From Cytophagales bacterium (GTDB lineage: Bacteria; Bacteroidota; Bacteroidia; Cytophagales; Spirosomataceae), in contig JAAFJP010000046.1 of the NCBI GenBank assembly GCA_013298125.1, positions 1 to 37,661 of the forward strand: a stretch of DNA of 37,661 bases, given 5' to 3'. The stretch's first letter is position 1, and each line of letters opens with the position of its first letter. The position numbers and the translations under genes were made by a program. Shown in pieces: positions 22,791-31,300 of the stretch. A model generated the notes under the pieces. It worked only from the letters and a program-made list of their open reading frames with translations, searched no databases and was not told the DNA's origin.

Positions 22791-23552
22791 CTACTTATCC
22801 AAGAAATGAGAAAAGGTATCTCCTCTCAATCCTAAACGTATAGTTTCCAACGAGATAACTTCATGTGGAGCGATGTTTCCTACGTTTACATTTGCTCCAA
22901 CCAACTTCACAAACCATACTTGTTGCCCTTTTTGTGGAGCTTCCCAAATGATTTTTTCCTCTGGAATTTCTGTCAAAATCTCTTCAACTAAACCCTGACG
23001 AACCTCACCCGAAGCACGGAATAGTCCAACATTTCCACCCTCACGAGCTTCTCCGATTACTTTCCAAGCACCTGCCTCTAACTCAGCTTTCATCAATTTA
23101 ATCCACTTATAGGGAGGAATAATTTTAGTTTCGTCCTTAGAACCAACTTCTGAAAGTACCGTAACTTGTTCGGCTAATGTTCTGATATAGTGACATTTAT
23201 CGTCCTGTTCCATTTCTAATGAACCATCCGAAACTTCGGCATATTCCATGCCGAATTCGTCAAGCACACGACGGTATTCGTCAAATTGATTACGGATGAT
23301 GAAGGCTTCAAACAATGTTCCTCCAAAATACGTTGGAATTCCAGCGGACTTATATAATGCTAATTTTTCTTTTAGATTTGGTGTAACAAAAGAAGTAGCC
23401 CAACCCAACTTTACGATGTCAGTATAGGCAGCTCCCATTTCTAAAAAATCCTCTACTTGTCTGAGACTCAAACCTTTATCCATCACCATTGTTAATCCTT
23501 TTTGGCGAGGTTTTGCAGTTCTTTCGGGTATTTGATTAAGTGGATAATTCAT
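22791..23552 (-). CDS. comA: ComA-family phosphosulfolactate synthase
   Basis: 253 aa, clearly of the ComA family, which adds sulfite to phosphoenolpyruvate to give (2R)-phospho-3-sulfolactate. Family segments: KGLTMVMDKGLSLRQVEDFL near the N-terminus, YTDIVKLGWATSFV, IPTYFGGTLFEAF, YAEVSDGSLEM, EAREGGNVGLFRASGEVR and EAPQKGQQVWFVKLVGANVN. In archaea the product leads to coenzyme M; bacteria such as Bacillus make sulfolactate. No other sulfolactate genes (phosphatase or dehydrogenase) are in the window, so the endpoint is unknown; a link to the sulfonolipids of Cytophagales is only an idea. The gene symbol reflects the family, not a tested function. Confidence 0.85.
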   Translation of the reverse strand: MNYPLNQIPERTAKPRQKGLTMVMDKGLSLRQVEDFLEMGAAYTDIVKLGWATSFVTPNLKEKLALYKSAGIPTYFGGTLFEAFIIRNQFDEYRRVLDEFGMEYAEVSDGSLEMEQDDKCHYIRTLAEQVTVLSEVGSKDETKIIPPYKWIKLMKAELEAGAWKVIGEAREGGNVGLFRASGEVRQGLVEEILTEIPEEKIIWEAPQKGQQVWFVKLVGANVNVGNIAPHEVISLETIRLGLRGDTFSHFLDK

Positions 23553-23581
23553 ATTTTTAATCTTTGTTAATTTTTAGTCCA

Positions 23582-23612
23582 CAAAAATACTGATAACCTT
23601 TTTATTCCACAA
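23582..23612 (-). promoter_or_regulatory. Candidate promoter for the ComA gene
   Basis: Reading on the minus strand, TTGT (23612-23609) and TATTTTTG (23589-23582) are separated by 19 nt, a good -7 match with an imperfect -33. The start codon at 23552 is about 23 nt after the expected transcription start. Confidence 0.42.
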
Positions 23613-23735
23613 CCCACCAAATCAGTAGATTGTGTTAATTTAATATGATGAATTAGTTAAATATCTGATTATCAAATGATTAATACTTTTAAAAAAATAA
23701 CTTTTCTTAGAATTATAAAAATTTATTTTCAAATA

Positions 23736-23767
23736 TTTGTTTTACTAAACAGTGTTCAGTAAGTTTA
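23736..23767 (+). promoter_or_regulatory. Promoter with TetR operator in its spacer (before DUF2147)
   Basis: TTTG at 23736-23739 and TAAGTTTA at 23760-23767 (spacer 20) resemble the Bacteroidota promoter. The spacer holds the palindrome ACTAAACA-G-TGTTCAGT (23744-23760), one mismatch per half-site. The same palindrome occurs in the promoter at 25540-25570, with the tetR gene between, so this is a strong candidate operator. Confidence 0.68.
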
Positions 23768-23794
23768 CATCGTTTTATTTAAACTTTCTCAATA

Positions 23795-24220
23795 ATGAAA
23801 AAACTCATTGCTTTATTAATTATCTCTTTTTGTTTCGTGAATGCAGGACATTCACAGGCTGTAACCAAAGATGCTGTTCTGGGCGAATGGCTCGCTGAAA
23901 GTAAGGATGGCAAAGTCCTGATTTATAAACAAGGTGAAAAATATTTTGGCAAAATTTCGTGGGGAAAGGATGGTCCAGACAAAAAAGATATTAAAAACCC
24001 CGATGAGAAATTAAGGTCACAATCAATCGTTGGTTCTGTGATTCTGAAAGGATTTGATTTTACTGGAAAGTATTGGGAAAATGGCACAATATATGACCCA
24101 CTCAGTGGTAAAACATATTCGTGTACTATCAAAATGGAAAAATCTAACGAGCTGAAAATCAGAGGATTCGTTGGGATTTCTCTTTTAGGAAGAACGACGA
24201 TTTGGACGAGAGCTAAGTAA
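23795..24220 (+). CDS. DUF2147 secreted protein
   Basis: 141 aa. Signal peptide (MKKLIALLIISFCFVNAGHS) then a DUF2147 domain: LGEWLAESKDGKVLIYKQGE, YFGKISWGK, the Pro/Asp-rich DGPDKKDIKNPDEKLRSQSI loop, GTIYDPLSGKTYSC and the ending RGFVGISLLGRTTIWTR, all typical. The fold is a small beta-barrel related to lipocalin-like proteins; function unknown, often found in stress- or envelope-related settings. It lies under a TetR-type operator and precedes tetR, so it may be the first gene of a tetR operon that shares control with the efflux pump. Confidence 0.87.
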   Translation: MKKLIALLIISFCFVNAGHSQAVTKDAVLGEWLAESKDGKVLIYKQGEKYFGKISWGKDGPDKKDIKNPDEKLRSQSIVGSVILKGFDFTGKYWENGTIYDPLSGKTYSCTIKMEKSNELKIRGFVGISLLGRTTIWTRAK

Positions 24221-24221
24221 T

Positions 24222-24325
24222 TTGAAGATGTGCTAATTTGAAAATTTGATAATGAAACAAAAGCGTTCATGCCAAATTTTCAAATTAACCAATTTTCAAG
24301 CGGTTCGCCGCCCGATTTCAAATTA
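24222..24325. repeat. Inverted repeat, word CTAATTTGAAAATTTG, with UUCG hairpin
   Basis: Arm 24222-24249 (two TAATTTGAA words) pairs with 24272-24288 (CAAATTTTCAAATTA, 15 bp perfect) and with TTTCAAATTA at 24316-24325. Near the end GCGG-TTCG-CCGC (24300-24311) forms a mini-hairpin with a UUCG tetraloop. It separates the DUF2147 gene from tetR. Confidence 0.8.
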
Positions 24326-24330
24326 AAAAA

Positions 24331-24945
24331 ATGGGTATTTTAGAAAGAAAAGAACGGGACAAACTGGAAATGCGGTTGATGATTTTGGAAACCGCCCAGA
24401 AAGTATTTATCGAAGAAGGCTTCGAGAAGGCATCTATACGTGCCATTGCCGAAAGAATCGAATACAGTCCTGCCACGATTTATCTGTATTTTAAAGATAA
24501 AAATGAGCTTTTTTTCGCCGTGCATGAGTTGGGTTTTGACAAGTTATTGCAAGAAATGGAGGCAGTCATTGAAGGTATTTCTGACCCTTTCGAAGAACTA
24601 CGTCGTCGTGGGTATGCCTACATGAAATTCGCTTTTGAAAACCCCGAAATGTACGATTTGATGTTTATCCAAAATGCTCCAATGGATACCTTGAAAAAAG
24701 AGGAAAACTGGCGTAGTGGACATAAATGTTTTATGCTTTTGTGTGAAACTATAAGGAGAGGAATTGAATCTAATCAGTTGAAATTCAACAATATAGAAGT
24801 TGCATCAATGTCCATTTGGTCGTTTATGCACGGGATGGTTTCGTTAAGAATCCGAAATCGTTTTAGAGAATTTAATGAGGAATCTGACATTGACCAATTG
24901 ATGAGAGATTCCTTGGAACAGATGATAGAATTGGTAAAAAAATAA
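24331..24945 (+). CDS. TetR/AcrR family repressor
   Basis: 204 aa. The N-terminal helix-turn-helix is textbook: RLMILETAQKVFIEEGFEKA, SIRAIAERIEYSPATIYLYF, KDKNELFFAV (residues about 13-62). The remainder is an all-helical ligand-binding and dimerisation domain with a WSFMHGMVSL segment found in many such regulators. It most likely represses the two promoters at 23736 and 25540, which carry matching palindromes, and is released by an unknown (lipophilic or drug-like) ligand. Only one base separates its stop from the thioesterase start, so both are co-translated. It has no own obvious promoter and probably relies on the one before DUF2147. Confidence 0.95.
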   Translation: MGILERKERDKLEMRLMILETAQKVFIEEGFEKASIRAIAERIEYSPATIYLYFKDKNELFFAVHELGFDKLLQEMEAVIEGISDPFEELRRRGYAYMKFAFENPEMYDLMFIQNAPMDTLKKEENWRSGHKCFMLLCETIRRGIESNQLKFNNIEVASMSIWSFMHGMVSLRIRNRFREFNEESDIDQLMRDSLEQMIELVKK

Positions 24946-24946
24946 C

Positions 24947-25390
24947 ATGAATCCAGTCTTAGATTTTTTTAAAAGTAATATCGGGAAAACCTCAGCGGAA
25001 GTTAGTCCCTCCCCTTTTGGGCGTTGGTTAAATGGCACTTTGACAGCTGTCGAAGAGGGTTCTGTGACGATGGAGTTTATCGTACGCAAGGATATGTGCA
25101 ACCCTGGGGGCATCATGCACGGGGGCGTTGCAATCGGGATGATGGATGATATTATCGGATTGACTTCTTTTATGATGGGAAATCAGATTTTTTATTCTAC
25201 GGTAAACCTAAATACTGATTTTTTGTATTCGGCAAAACCTGACGAAAAACTAACTGTAAAATCGAAAATAGTAAGAATGGGCAAGAAAATTGCTCATGCC
25301 GAAGGAGAAATCCGCAACGAAGCGGGGCAAATTATAGCAAAATGTACTACTAATTTGGTGGCAACATCGAATGTGGTTGGTAAGTCGTAA
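24947..25390 (+). CDS. PaaI-type hotdog thioesterase
   Basis: 147 aa hotdog-fold protein of the PaaI thioesterase family, which hydrolyses acyl- or aryl-CoA thioesters. The key motif NPGGIMHGGVAIGMMDDIIG around residue 47-66 contains the conserved HGG and the Asp used in catalysis; LNTDFLYSAKPDEKLTVKSK is the following strand pair. Start one base after the tetR stop, so translation is coupled. A thioesterase under TetR control next to an RND pump may relate to acyl or aromatic compounds, but that is inference. A perfect hairpin at 25417-25440 follows. Confidence 0.88.
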   Translation: MNPVLDFFKSNIGKTSAEVSPSPFGRWLNGTLTAVEEGSVTMEFIVRKDMCNPGGIMHGGVAIGMMDDIIGLTSFMMGNQIFYSTVNLNTDFLYSAKPDEKLTVKSKIVRMGKKIAHAEGEIRNEAGQIIAKCTTNLVATSNVVGKS

Positions 25391-25416
25391 AGTTATTTAC
25401 ACAAAATGTTGTTTTA

Positions 25417-25440
25417 CTCAACGGATTTTAATCCGTTGAG
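25417..25440. repeat. Perfect 11-bp inverted repeat after the thioesterase gene
   Basis: CTCAACGGATT and AATCCGTTGAG around a 2-nt loop. No T-run follows, so it is a REP-like palindrome or a weak terminator rather than a classical one. Confidence 0.75.
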
Positions 25441-25539
25441 AGAAGATTTTTGTGTAGTGTTAATTTATAAGTAATTAAAAGTTTTTAAAATCTAACCCAA
25501 AGCATTGATTTTCAAATACTTGAAACAAATGCTTTTTCT

Positions 25540-25570
25540 TTTGAATTTATACTAAACACTGTTAAGTTAT
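25540..25570 (+). promoter_or_regulatory. Promoter with TetR operator before the efflux operon
   Basis: TTTG at 25540-25543 and TAAGTTAT at 25563-25570, spacer 19 nt (-7 element imperfect). The palindrome ACTAAACA-C-TGTTAAGT (25551-25567) fills the spacer, with the same geometry as at 23744-23760. Transcription would begin close to the TolC start codon, so the leader is nearly absent. Confidence 0.6.
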
Positions 25571-25576
25571 TAATCT

Positions 25577-26926
25577 ATGTTTATGAAACCTCTTTTTTTA
25601 TTGATGTTATTGAGTTTCGGAACTTTGGGACAGTCCGAGATTTTGAATAACTACGTGCAGGAAGGTCTGAAAAATAGTCAGACTTTGAAGCAACAAACCA
25701 TCCAGTTACAAAAAGCCCTTTTTGCACTCAGCGAAGCCAAAACGCTTTTTAAACCGAACGTCAATTTCAATACGACTCTCTCTACGGCAGCGGGTGGACG
25801 GAAGATTGAGATTCCCGTGGGTGACTTGGTCAATCCCGTTTATACGACCCTTAATAAACTGACGCAAACGAATTCTTTTCCCCAAATCCAAAACACTTCC
25901 GAACAGTTAGTTCCCAAGGATTTTTATGATATGCGGGTCAAGACTACGATGCCACTTTTGAATGCTGAATTGAAGTATAATCAGGCAATTAAGCAAGAGC
26001 AAATTTCATTACAACAGTCTGAAATTCAAGTATATAAACGTGAATTAGTCAAGGATATTAAGTTGGCGTACATCAATTATTTGAAGGCTACGGAGGCGAT
26101 AAAAGTCTATGAAAATGCCATGAAAATCTTGCGAGAATCAGAGCGTGTAAATGAGAGTTTAATCAAAAATGGCTCGGCAAATCCAACGGTTTTGGTGCGT
26201 ACTCGTAACGAAATTTCTAAGATAAATGCTGAGGTAGATGCCGCCCGAGGTAATCAGAAAAATGCGGCGGCGTATTTCAATTTTTTATTGAATAAAGATT
26301 TTACAGAAAAGATAACATTGGACAGTTTGGGCAAAGACGGATTGAAAACTGAACTTGCAGACGGACACCGTGAAGAATTGGATAAAATCCAGAAAGGTAT
26401 CGACATCAATCAACAGATTTTGGGCTTAAATCAGTCGTACAAAAAGTTTAAAATTGGGGCTTCGTTGGACATTGGTTCGCAAGGAAGATTTGCCCAAATT
26501 GCGAGTGCCGACAAGAACTTTTTTGTTCCAAATGCTTTTGTTCTTTTGGGTGTTTCGTTTGATTTACCCGTCTATTCTTTTGGACGTAATCAACTGAAAA
26601 TCAAGCAATCAGAGCTTGAAATTTCTTCGTTGAATGTACAAATGCAACAGGTCAAAAATCAATTAGATTTACAGGCTGAGTTAGCAAAAAACTCTCTAAG
26701 TTCTGCCAAAGAAATCTACGAATCGAAGGCTTCACAAGTCTCAACCGCCGAGAGATATTACCGTGATATGATGCGGAGATATAAGGAAGGAAATTTGAAC
26801 TTTATTGAGTTGTTGGATGCCCAAACTCAAATAACAACCGCCCAATTGCAACAGTCGATTTCGTTGTATGATGTTTGGACAAAATGGGTGGAATTGGAGC
26901 GGGCGAAGGCGAGTTTTCAATTATAG
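25577..26926 (+). CDS. TolC family outer membrane efflux protein
   Basis: 449 aa; the ATG two codons later (25583) is an alternative start. Signal peptide (MFMKPLFLLMLLSFGTLGQS) followed by the duplicated helical/beta-strand structure of TolC-like channels: long coiled helices with many Gln, Glu, Ala and Lys, for example LNNYVQEGLKNSQTLKQQTI, ELVKDIKLAYINYLKATEAI and the C-terminal RRYKEGNLNFIELLDAQTQI. It forms the outer membrane exit channel of the RND pump encoded next. First gene of the pump operon and under the TetR-type operator. Confidence 0.92.
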   Translation: MFMKPLFLLMLLSFGTLGQSEILNNYVQEGLKNSQTLKQQTIQLQKALFALSEAKTLFKPNVNFNTTLSTAAGGRKIEIPVGDLVNPVYTTLNKLTQTNSFPQIQNTSEQLVPKDFYDMRVKTTMPLLNAELKYNQAIKQEQISLQQSEIQVYKRELVKDIKLAYINYLKATEAIKVYENAMKILRESERVNESLIKNGSANPTVLVRTRNEISKINAEVDAARGNQKNAAAYFNFLLNKDFTEKITLDSLGKDGLKTELADGHREELDKIQKGIDINQQILGLNQSYKKFKIGASLDIGSQGRFAQIASADKNFFVPNAFVLLGVSFDLPVYSFGRNQLKIKQSELEISSLNVQMQQVKNQLDLQAELAKNSLSSAKEIYESKASQVSTAERYYRDMMRRYKEGNLNFIELLDAQTQITTAQLQQSISLYDVWTKWVELERAKASFQL

Positions 26927-26963
26927 CTCTCGTACTACCCAAATTTACAAAAAATATTACGGA

Positions 26964-27093
26964 CGTGCCACGGTTTGCGTAGGATTTGTGCGGGAGACCG
27001 TGGCACGTCTGGGAGTGGATTTATGCAATCAAACAAATCTGCGTTCCAAGCGTGCCACGGTCTCTCACGCAACCCTACGCAAACCGTGGCACG
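26964..27093. repeat. Pair of inverted 44-bp palindromic elements (CGTGCCACGGT)
   Basis: Copy one, 26964-27007 (44 bp), and copy two, 27051-27093 (43 bp, opposite orientation), both begin CGTGCCACGGT and end with ACCGTGGCACG. Each is a hairpin by itself, and the two copies can pair with each other at about 36 of 43 positions. It is GC-rich, unlike its surroundings, and lies in the transcribed gap between the TolC and membrane fusion protein genes. Confidence 0.9.
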
Positions 27094-27147
27094 CTGACCA
27101 GAGAGATTTAAAATTTATCGAAATAATAAGTTAAAATTACTTTAAAC

Positions 27148-28188
27148 ATGAAAAAAATATCCATTCTCTATTTCCTAATCATCTCATTATTAATGAGTTG
27201 TGGAAAGAAAAAAGAACCAAAAAAAGCCTTAATCGAAGATGACATCGTGGCGGTGAAATTAGTTGATGTCTATCAGGCAAACTCTACCGATGCCCTCAAA
27301 GCCTCGGGTTTGGTAGCCTCTTTGGAAGAAGCCCGTTTGTCGTTCAAAACGGGTGGAATCATTGAAAAAATTTATGTAAAAGAAGGTCAGAACGTTCACA
27401 AAGGGCAATTATTGGCAACCTTGAATCTCACAGAAATCAACGCCCAAGTCCAACAAGCGACTGAAAGTGTACAAAAATCTGAGAGAGATTTGAAGCGGGT
27501 TACCAACCTTTACCGTGATTCTGTCGCCACTTTGGAACAAGTCCAAAACCTCACCACCGCCCTCAACGTAGCGAGACAATCCTTAGAAATTGCGAGTTAT
27601 AATCAAGGATATTCCAAAATTTATGCCTCAGCTAATGGCGTGATTGTCAAGAAGTTGATGAATGAAGGCGAACTCGCTGGACCGGGAATGCCCGTATTTT
27701 TCATGAACGCCTCGGGAGCAAATGACTGGGTGATGAAGGTTGGCATTGCCGACAAAGACTGGACTCGCCTACACGTGGGAGACCGTGCGAGTGTGAAATT
27801 GGATGCTTTTCCAGAAGCAATTTTCTCGGCTACAATTTCCAATCTTTCACAAGGGGCAGACGTAAATTCTGGTTTGTATCAGGCGGAGTTAAAATTGAAT
27901 ACGCAAGGTAAAAAAATGGCTACGGGTTTATTCGGAAATGCTCAAATTATACCCTCAGTTATCCAGAAACACACTTCTATCCCGATTGATGCTGTCGTGG
28001 AAGGCAACGGTGATGAGGCTTTTGTGTATGTAGTTTCAGAAGGAAAGGCACGCAAAATGCCAATTAAATTAGTTGGAATTGATAACACAAGGGCTTTTGT
28101 GGCAAGCGGTTTGGCGGGCATTACGCAGGTGATAACGGACGGGTCAGCTTATTTGGTGGAGGGGAGTAAGGTGAAGGTTGTGAAGTAA
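27148..28188 (+). CDS. RND efflux membrane fusion protein (lipoprotein)
   Basis: 346 aa periplasmic adaptor of the HlyD/AcrA type. The lipobox LLMSC (Cys15 or so of MKKISILYFLIISLLMSCGK) indicates a lipid-anchored form. The lipoyl-like halves are SFKTGGIIEKIYVKEGQNVH and YASANGVIVKKLMNEGELAG, flanking the helical hairpin LTEINAQVQQATESVQKSER; beta-barrel and membrane-proximal domains follow (TGLFGNAQIIP, AVVEGNGDEAFVYVV). It connects TolC and the RND pump. The preceding 221-nt gap contains the palindromic repeat pair, the following 201-nt gap another repeat. Confidence 0.93.
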   Translation: MKKISILYFLIISLLMSCGKKKEPKKALIEDDIVAVKLVDVYQANSTDALKASGLVASLEEARLSFKTGGIIEKIYVKEGQNVHKGQLLATLNLTEINAQVQQATESVQKSERDLKRVTNLYRDSVATLEQVQNLTTALNVARQSLEIASYNQGYSKIYASANGVIVKKLMNEGELAGPGMPVFFMNASGANDWVMKVGIADKDWTRLHVGDRASVKLDAFPEAIFSATISNLSQGADVNSGLYQAELKLNTQGKKMATGLFGNAQIIPSVIQKHTSIPIDAVVEGNGDEAFVYVVSEGKARKMPIKLVGIDNTRAFVASGLAGITQVITDGSAYLVEGSKVKVVK

Positions 28189-28197
28189 AAATGTTTG

Positions 28198-28378
28198 AAA
28201 ACGGTCATTGTGAGTGAAGAAATAAAAAATATTAAAATGGCTGTCATTGCGAGCGAAGCGAAGCAATCTGTTGGATTGATGGAGATAAGTTTGAAAGAAA
28301 AACCTTTGTTCTTTTGAGCTTACAGTCTATTTCTCATAAGCAAACAGATTGCTTCGCTTCGCTCGCAATGACAGCTTT
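28198..28378. repeat. Perfect 33-bp inverted repeat (GTCATTGCGAGCGAAGCGAA)
   Basis: Arm 28240-28272 and arm 28343-28375 are exact complements over 33 bp around a 70-nt loop. A decayed third copy GGTCATTGTGAGTGAAGAA starts at 28205. I recall the TCATTGCGAGCGAAG word as a common intergenic repeat of many unrelated bacteria, but cannot check here. It lies between the membrane fusion protein and RND genes. Confidence 0.92.
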
Positions 28379-28389
28379 CAAGCATCATT

Positions 28390-31300
28390 ATGAAAATCTC
28401 TGAATTCTCAGTAAAAAATTACCAATTCACCTTAGTTGTGTTTTTGGGAATATTATCAATTGGTATTTTCTCTCTCTTGAATATGCCACGTGGCGAAGAC
28501 CCTGAGTTTTCGTCGCCTCAGTTTGGTGTTACCGTCATTTACCCAGGGGCTTCTCCCAAGGACGTGGAAGAACTCGTGGCGGATGTTGTGGAAAAACGCC
28601 TCAATGAATTGGACAATATGAACCGTGTCCGTAGTACCATCGTGGACGGGGCTGCCATTTTTCAAGTCGAGTATGATTTTGAGGTAAATCCCGAAGAAAA
28701 ATATCAGGAAGTTGTTCGTGAAATGAACGCTGTACGCAAGGATTTACCCGCTGATGTCTTGGACGTTCGGATTGAAAGATACCAACCCGATGGCGTAAAT
28801 ATCTATCAATTTGCTCTTGTTTCTGAAAATTTACCTTACAATAAATTAGAAAAATATGCCGACGATTTTGAGAAACGTTTAGAGAAAGTTTCAGCTTTAA
28901 AAAACATCAAATCGTGGGGATTTCCGAAACGTAAAATTTCGGTAGAATTGAATTTGAGTAAATTAGCACAAGATAAAATACCGCTCAATCGTGTCTTAGG
29001 GGCTATTCAGTCTGAAAATGTAAATATTCCAGGCGGTTCAATTAATCTTTCTTCCAAAAAATTTAACGTCAAAACTTCGGGAAATTATAAAGATATTGAC
29101 GAAATAAAAAACACGATTGTCTTCTCGAATGGAACAAAAATCGTCCTACTCCGAGACATTGCCGAAGTAAAATACGCCTACGAAGACGAGTCACACAAAA
29201 CCCGTTTGAACGGACACAGAAGCGTATTTGTAACAGCTTGTCAGAAGTTTGGGCAGAACATCATCAAGGTACGTTCACAGGCTGATCCCATCGTAGAAGA
29301 ATTTAGAAAAACGCTTCCTCCATCAGTTGATTTAGTCAAAGTTTTCGACCAAGCGGAGTCTGTACAAAAGCGTTTGGCACGTTTTGCCAAAGATTTTGCC
29401 ATCGCTATCTTGTTGGTACTCATCACTTTATTGCCTCTGGGTTCACGGGCGAGTTTGGTCGTGATGATTTCGATTCCCCTTTCGTTGGCTATCGGATTGG
29501 CACTTTTATATGCCCTGGGTTTTACGATAAATCAACTTTCTATCGTCGGAATGATTGTAGCTTTGGGGATTTTGGTGGATGATTCTATCGTAGTCGTTGA
29601 AAATATTGAGCGATTTATCCGCAAAGGTATTCCCAAAAAACAAGCCGCCATCGAGGCTACCAGTCAAATTAGCGTTGCCGTGATTGGTTGTACAATTCTT
29701 TTGATTTTTGCCTTTTTACCCGTGGCTAATTTGCCAGAAGCCGCTGGTAAATTCATCCGAAGTTTACCAATGGCGGTGTCCGTAACGGTCTTTGCTTCGA
29801 TGATTGTTGCCCTCACGATTGTTCCGTTTTTATCAAGTGTTTTACTAAAAAATCACGAAAATCCAGAGGGAAATTTTATTCTGAGAGGCATGAAAAAATT
29901 GATTTCAGCCACTTACGGAAAGTTGATGACTTGGTGCTTGAAACATCCAAAAACTACACTGGCTCTGTCTGTTGCTGTTTTTGCAGGTGTTATGTTTATG
30001 GCAAAACTATTCTTAGGTTTCTCACTTTTCCCAACGTCCGAGAAACCCATGTTCCTCGTGAACGTGAGTACGCCCGTGGGGACGAACCTACAAACAACTG
30101 ACAATGTGGTGCGTTTTGTGGAAACAGAATTGAAGAAAGTTCCTGAGATCAAGAACATTGCCGCCAATATCGGAAGGGGAAATCCACGGATTTATTACAA
30201 CATCATCGGAGGACCAGAAGTAGAGAATTCGGGACAACTTTTTGTGTTGTTGGAAGACATGGAAACGAAGGATAAAAAGGAGATTATCAATCAGTTGAGG
30301 GATAAATTTATGAATTATCCCAACGCCAAAATTGAGGTAAAAGACTTTGAACAAGGACCACCTCTGGAAGCCCCATTAGCGTACAGAATTTTCGGAAACA
30401 ACTTGGATAGTCTCAAAAAGGAGGCTGGGCGAGTGGAGAAAACCTTAGCCGACCAACCTGGCACAATTTACGTAGAAAACCCACTAAAAGTACAACCAAC
30501 CGACTTTCGGACAATAATCAATCGTGAAAAAGCGGGACTTTTAGGCGTAAATATTTCGGATATTGACCGTGTGGTTCGTTTGGGAGTAGCGGGTATAAAT
30601 ATCGGGACATTCAGAGAAGAAGGGCAAACGGACGACTACAATATCAACGTTTCAATTCCACGAAGCAATACAAAACAGGATTTGAGTGTATTTGATAATA
30701 TATTCGTCAATAACGTGATGGGAACTGCCATTCCGCTAAAACAATTGGTTGAGGTAAAATTTGAAACTTCGCCAACCCAAATTCGACATTTCAATAAAGA
30801 ACGTTACGTAACGATTACCGCTTTTTTGAAATCAGGATTTAACACGGCGGTTGTCAATCAGGAACTTATCAAAAAGTTAGATAAGTTCAAATTCTCGAAA
30901 GGATTTTCGTATAAAGTGGCGGGTGAGGCAGAAAATGCAGAAAAATCTTTCGGAGGCTTAGGGGTAATCATTATGATAACTGTCTTCGGAATGATAGCTA
31001 TCCTAATTTTGGAATTTGGCAACTTCAAATCTACCTTAATTGTGCTTTCAGTAATCCCGCTGGGCATTGTGGGAGCAATTTTAGGACTTTTGATTGCAGG
31101 AGAGACATTAGGATTTACGTCCATCATCGGGTTCATCGCATTGATAGGTATTGAGATTAAAAACTCACTCCTTTTGGTCGATTTCACGAATCAGTTACGA
31201 GAAGAAGGCATGGGACTTGACGAAGCCATCCACGAAGCTGGGGAAGTCCGTTTCGTACCAATTTTATTGACCTCATTTACGGCAATTGGCGGTATGCTTC

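Noticed and set aside
26964-27093. CRISPR or attachment site
   Set aside because: Just two copies, in opposite orientation, and no integrase gene; a REP-like pair fits better.
26868-27134. 88-codon open frame over the end of the TolC gene and the palindromic repeats
   Set aside because: It overlaps the TolC gene in another frame and then reads repeat DNA; no family resemblance.
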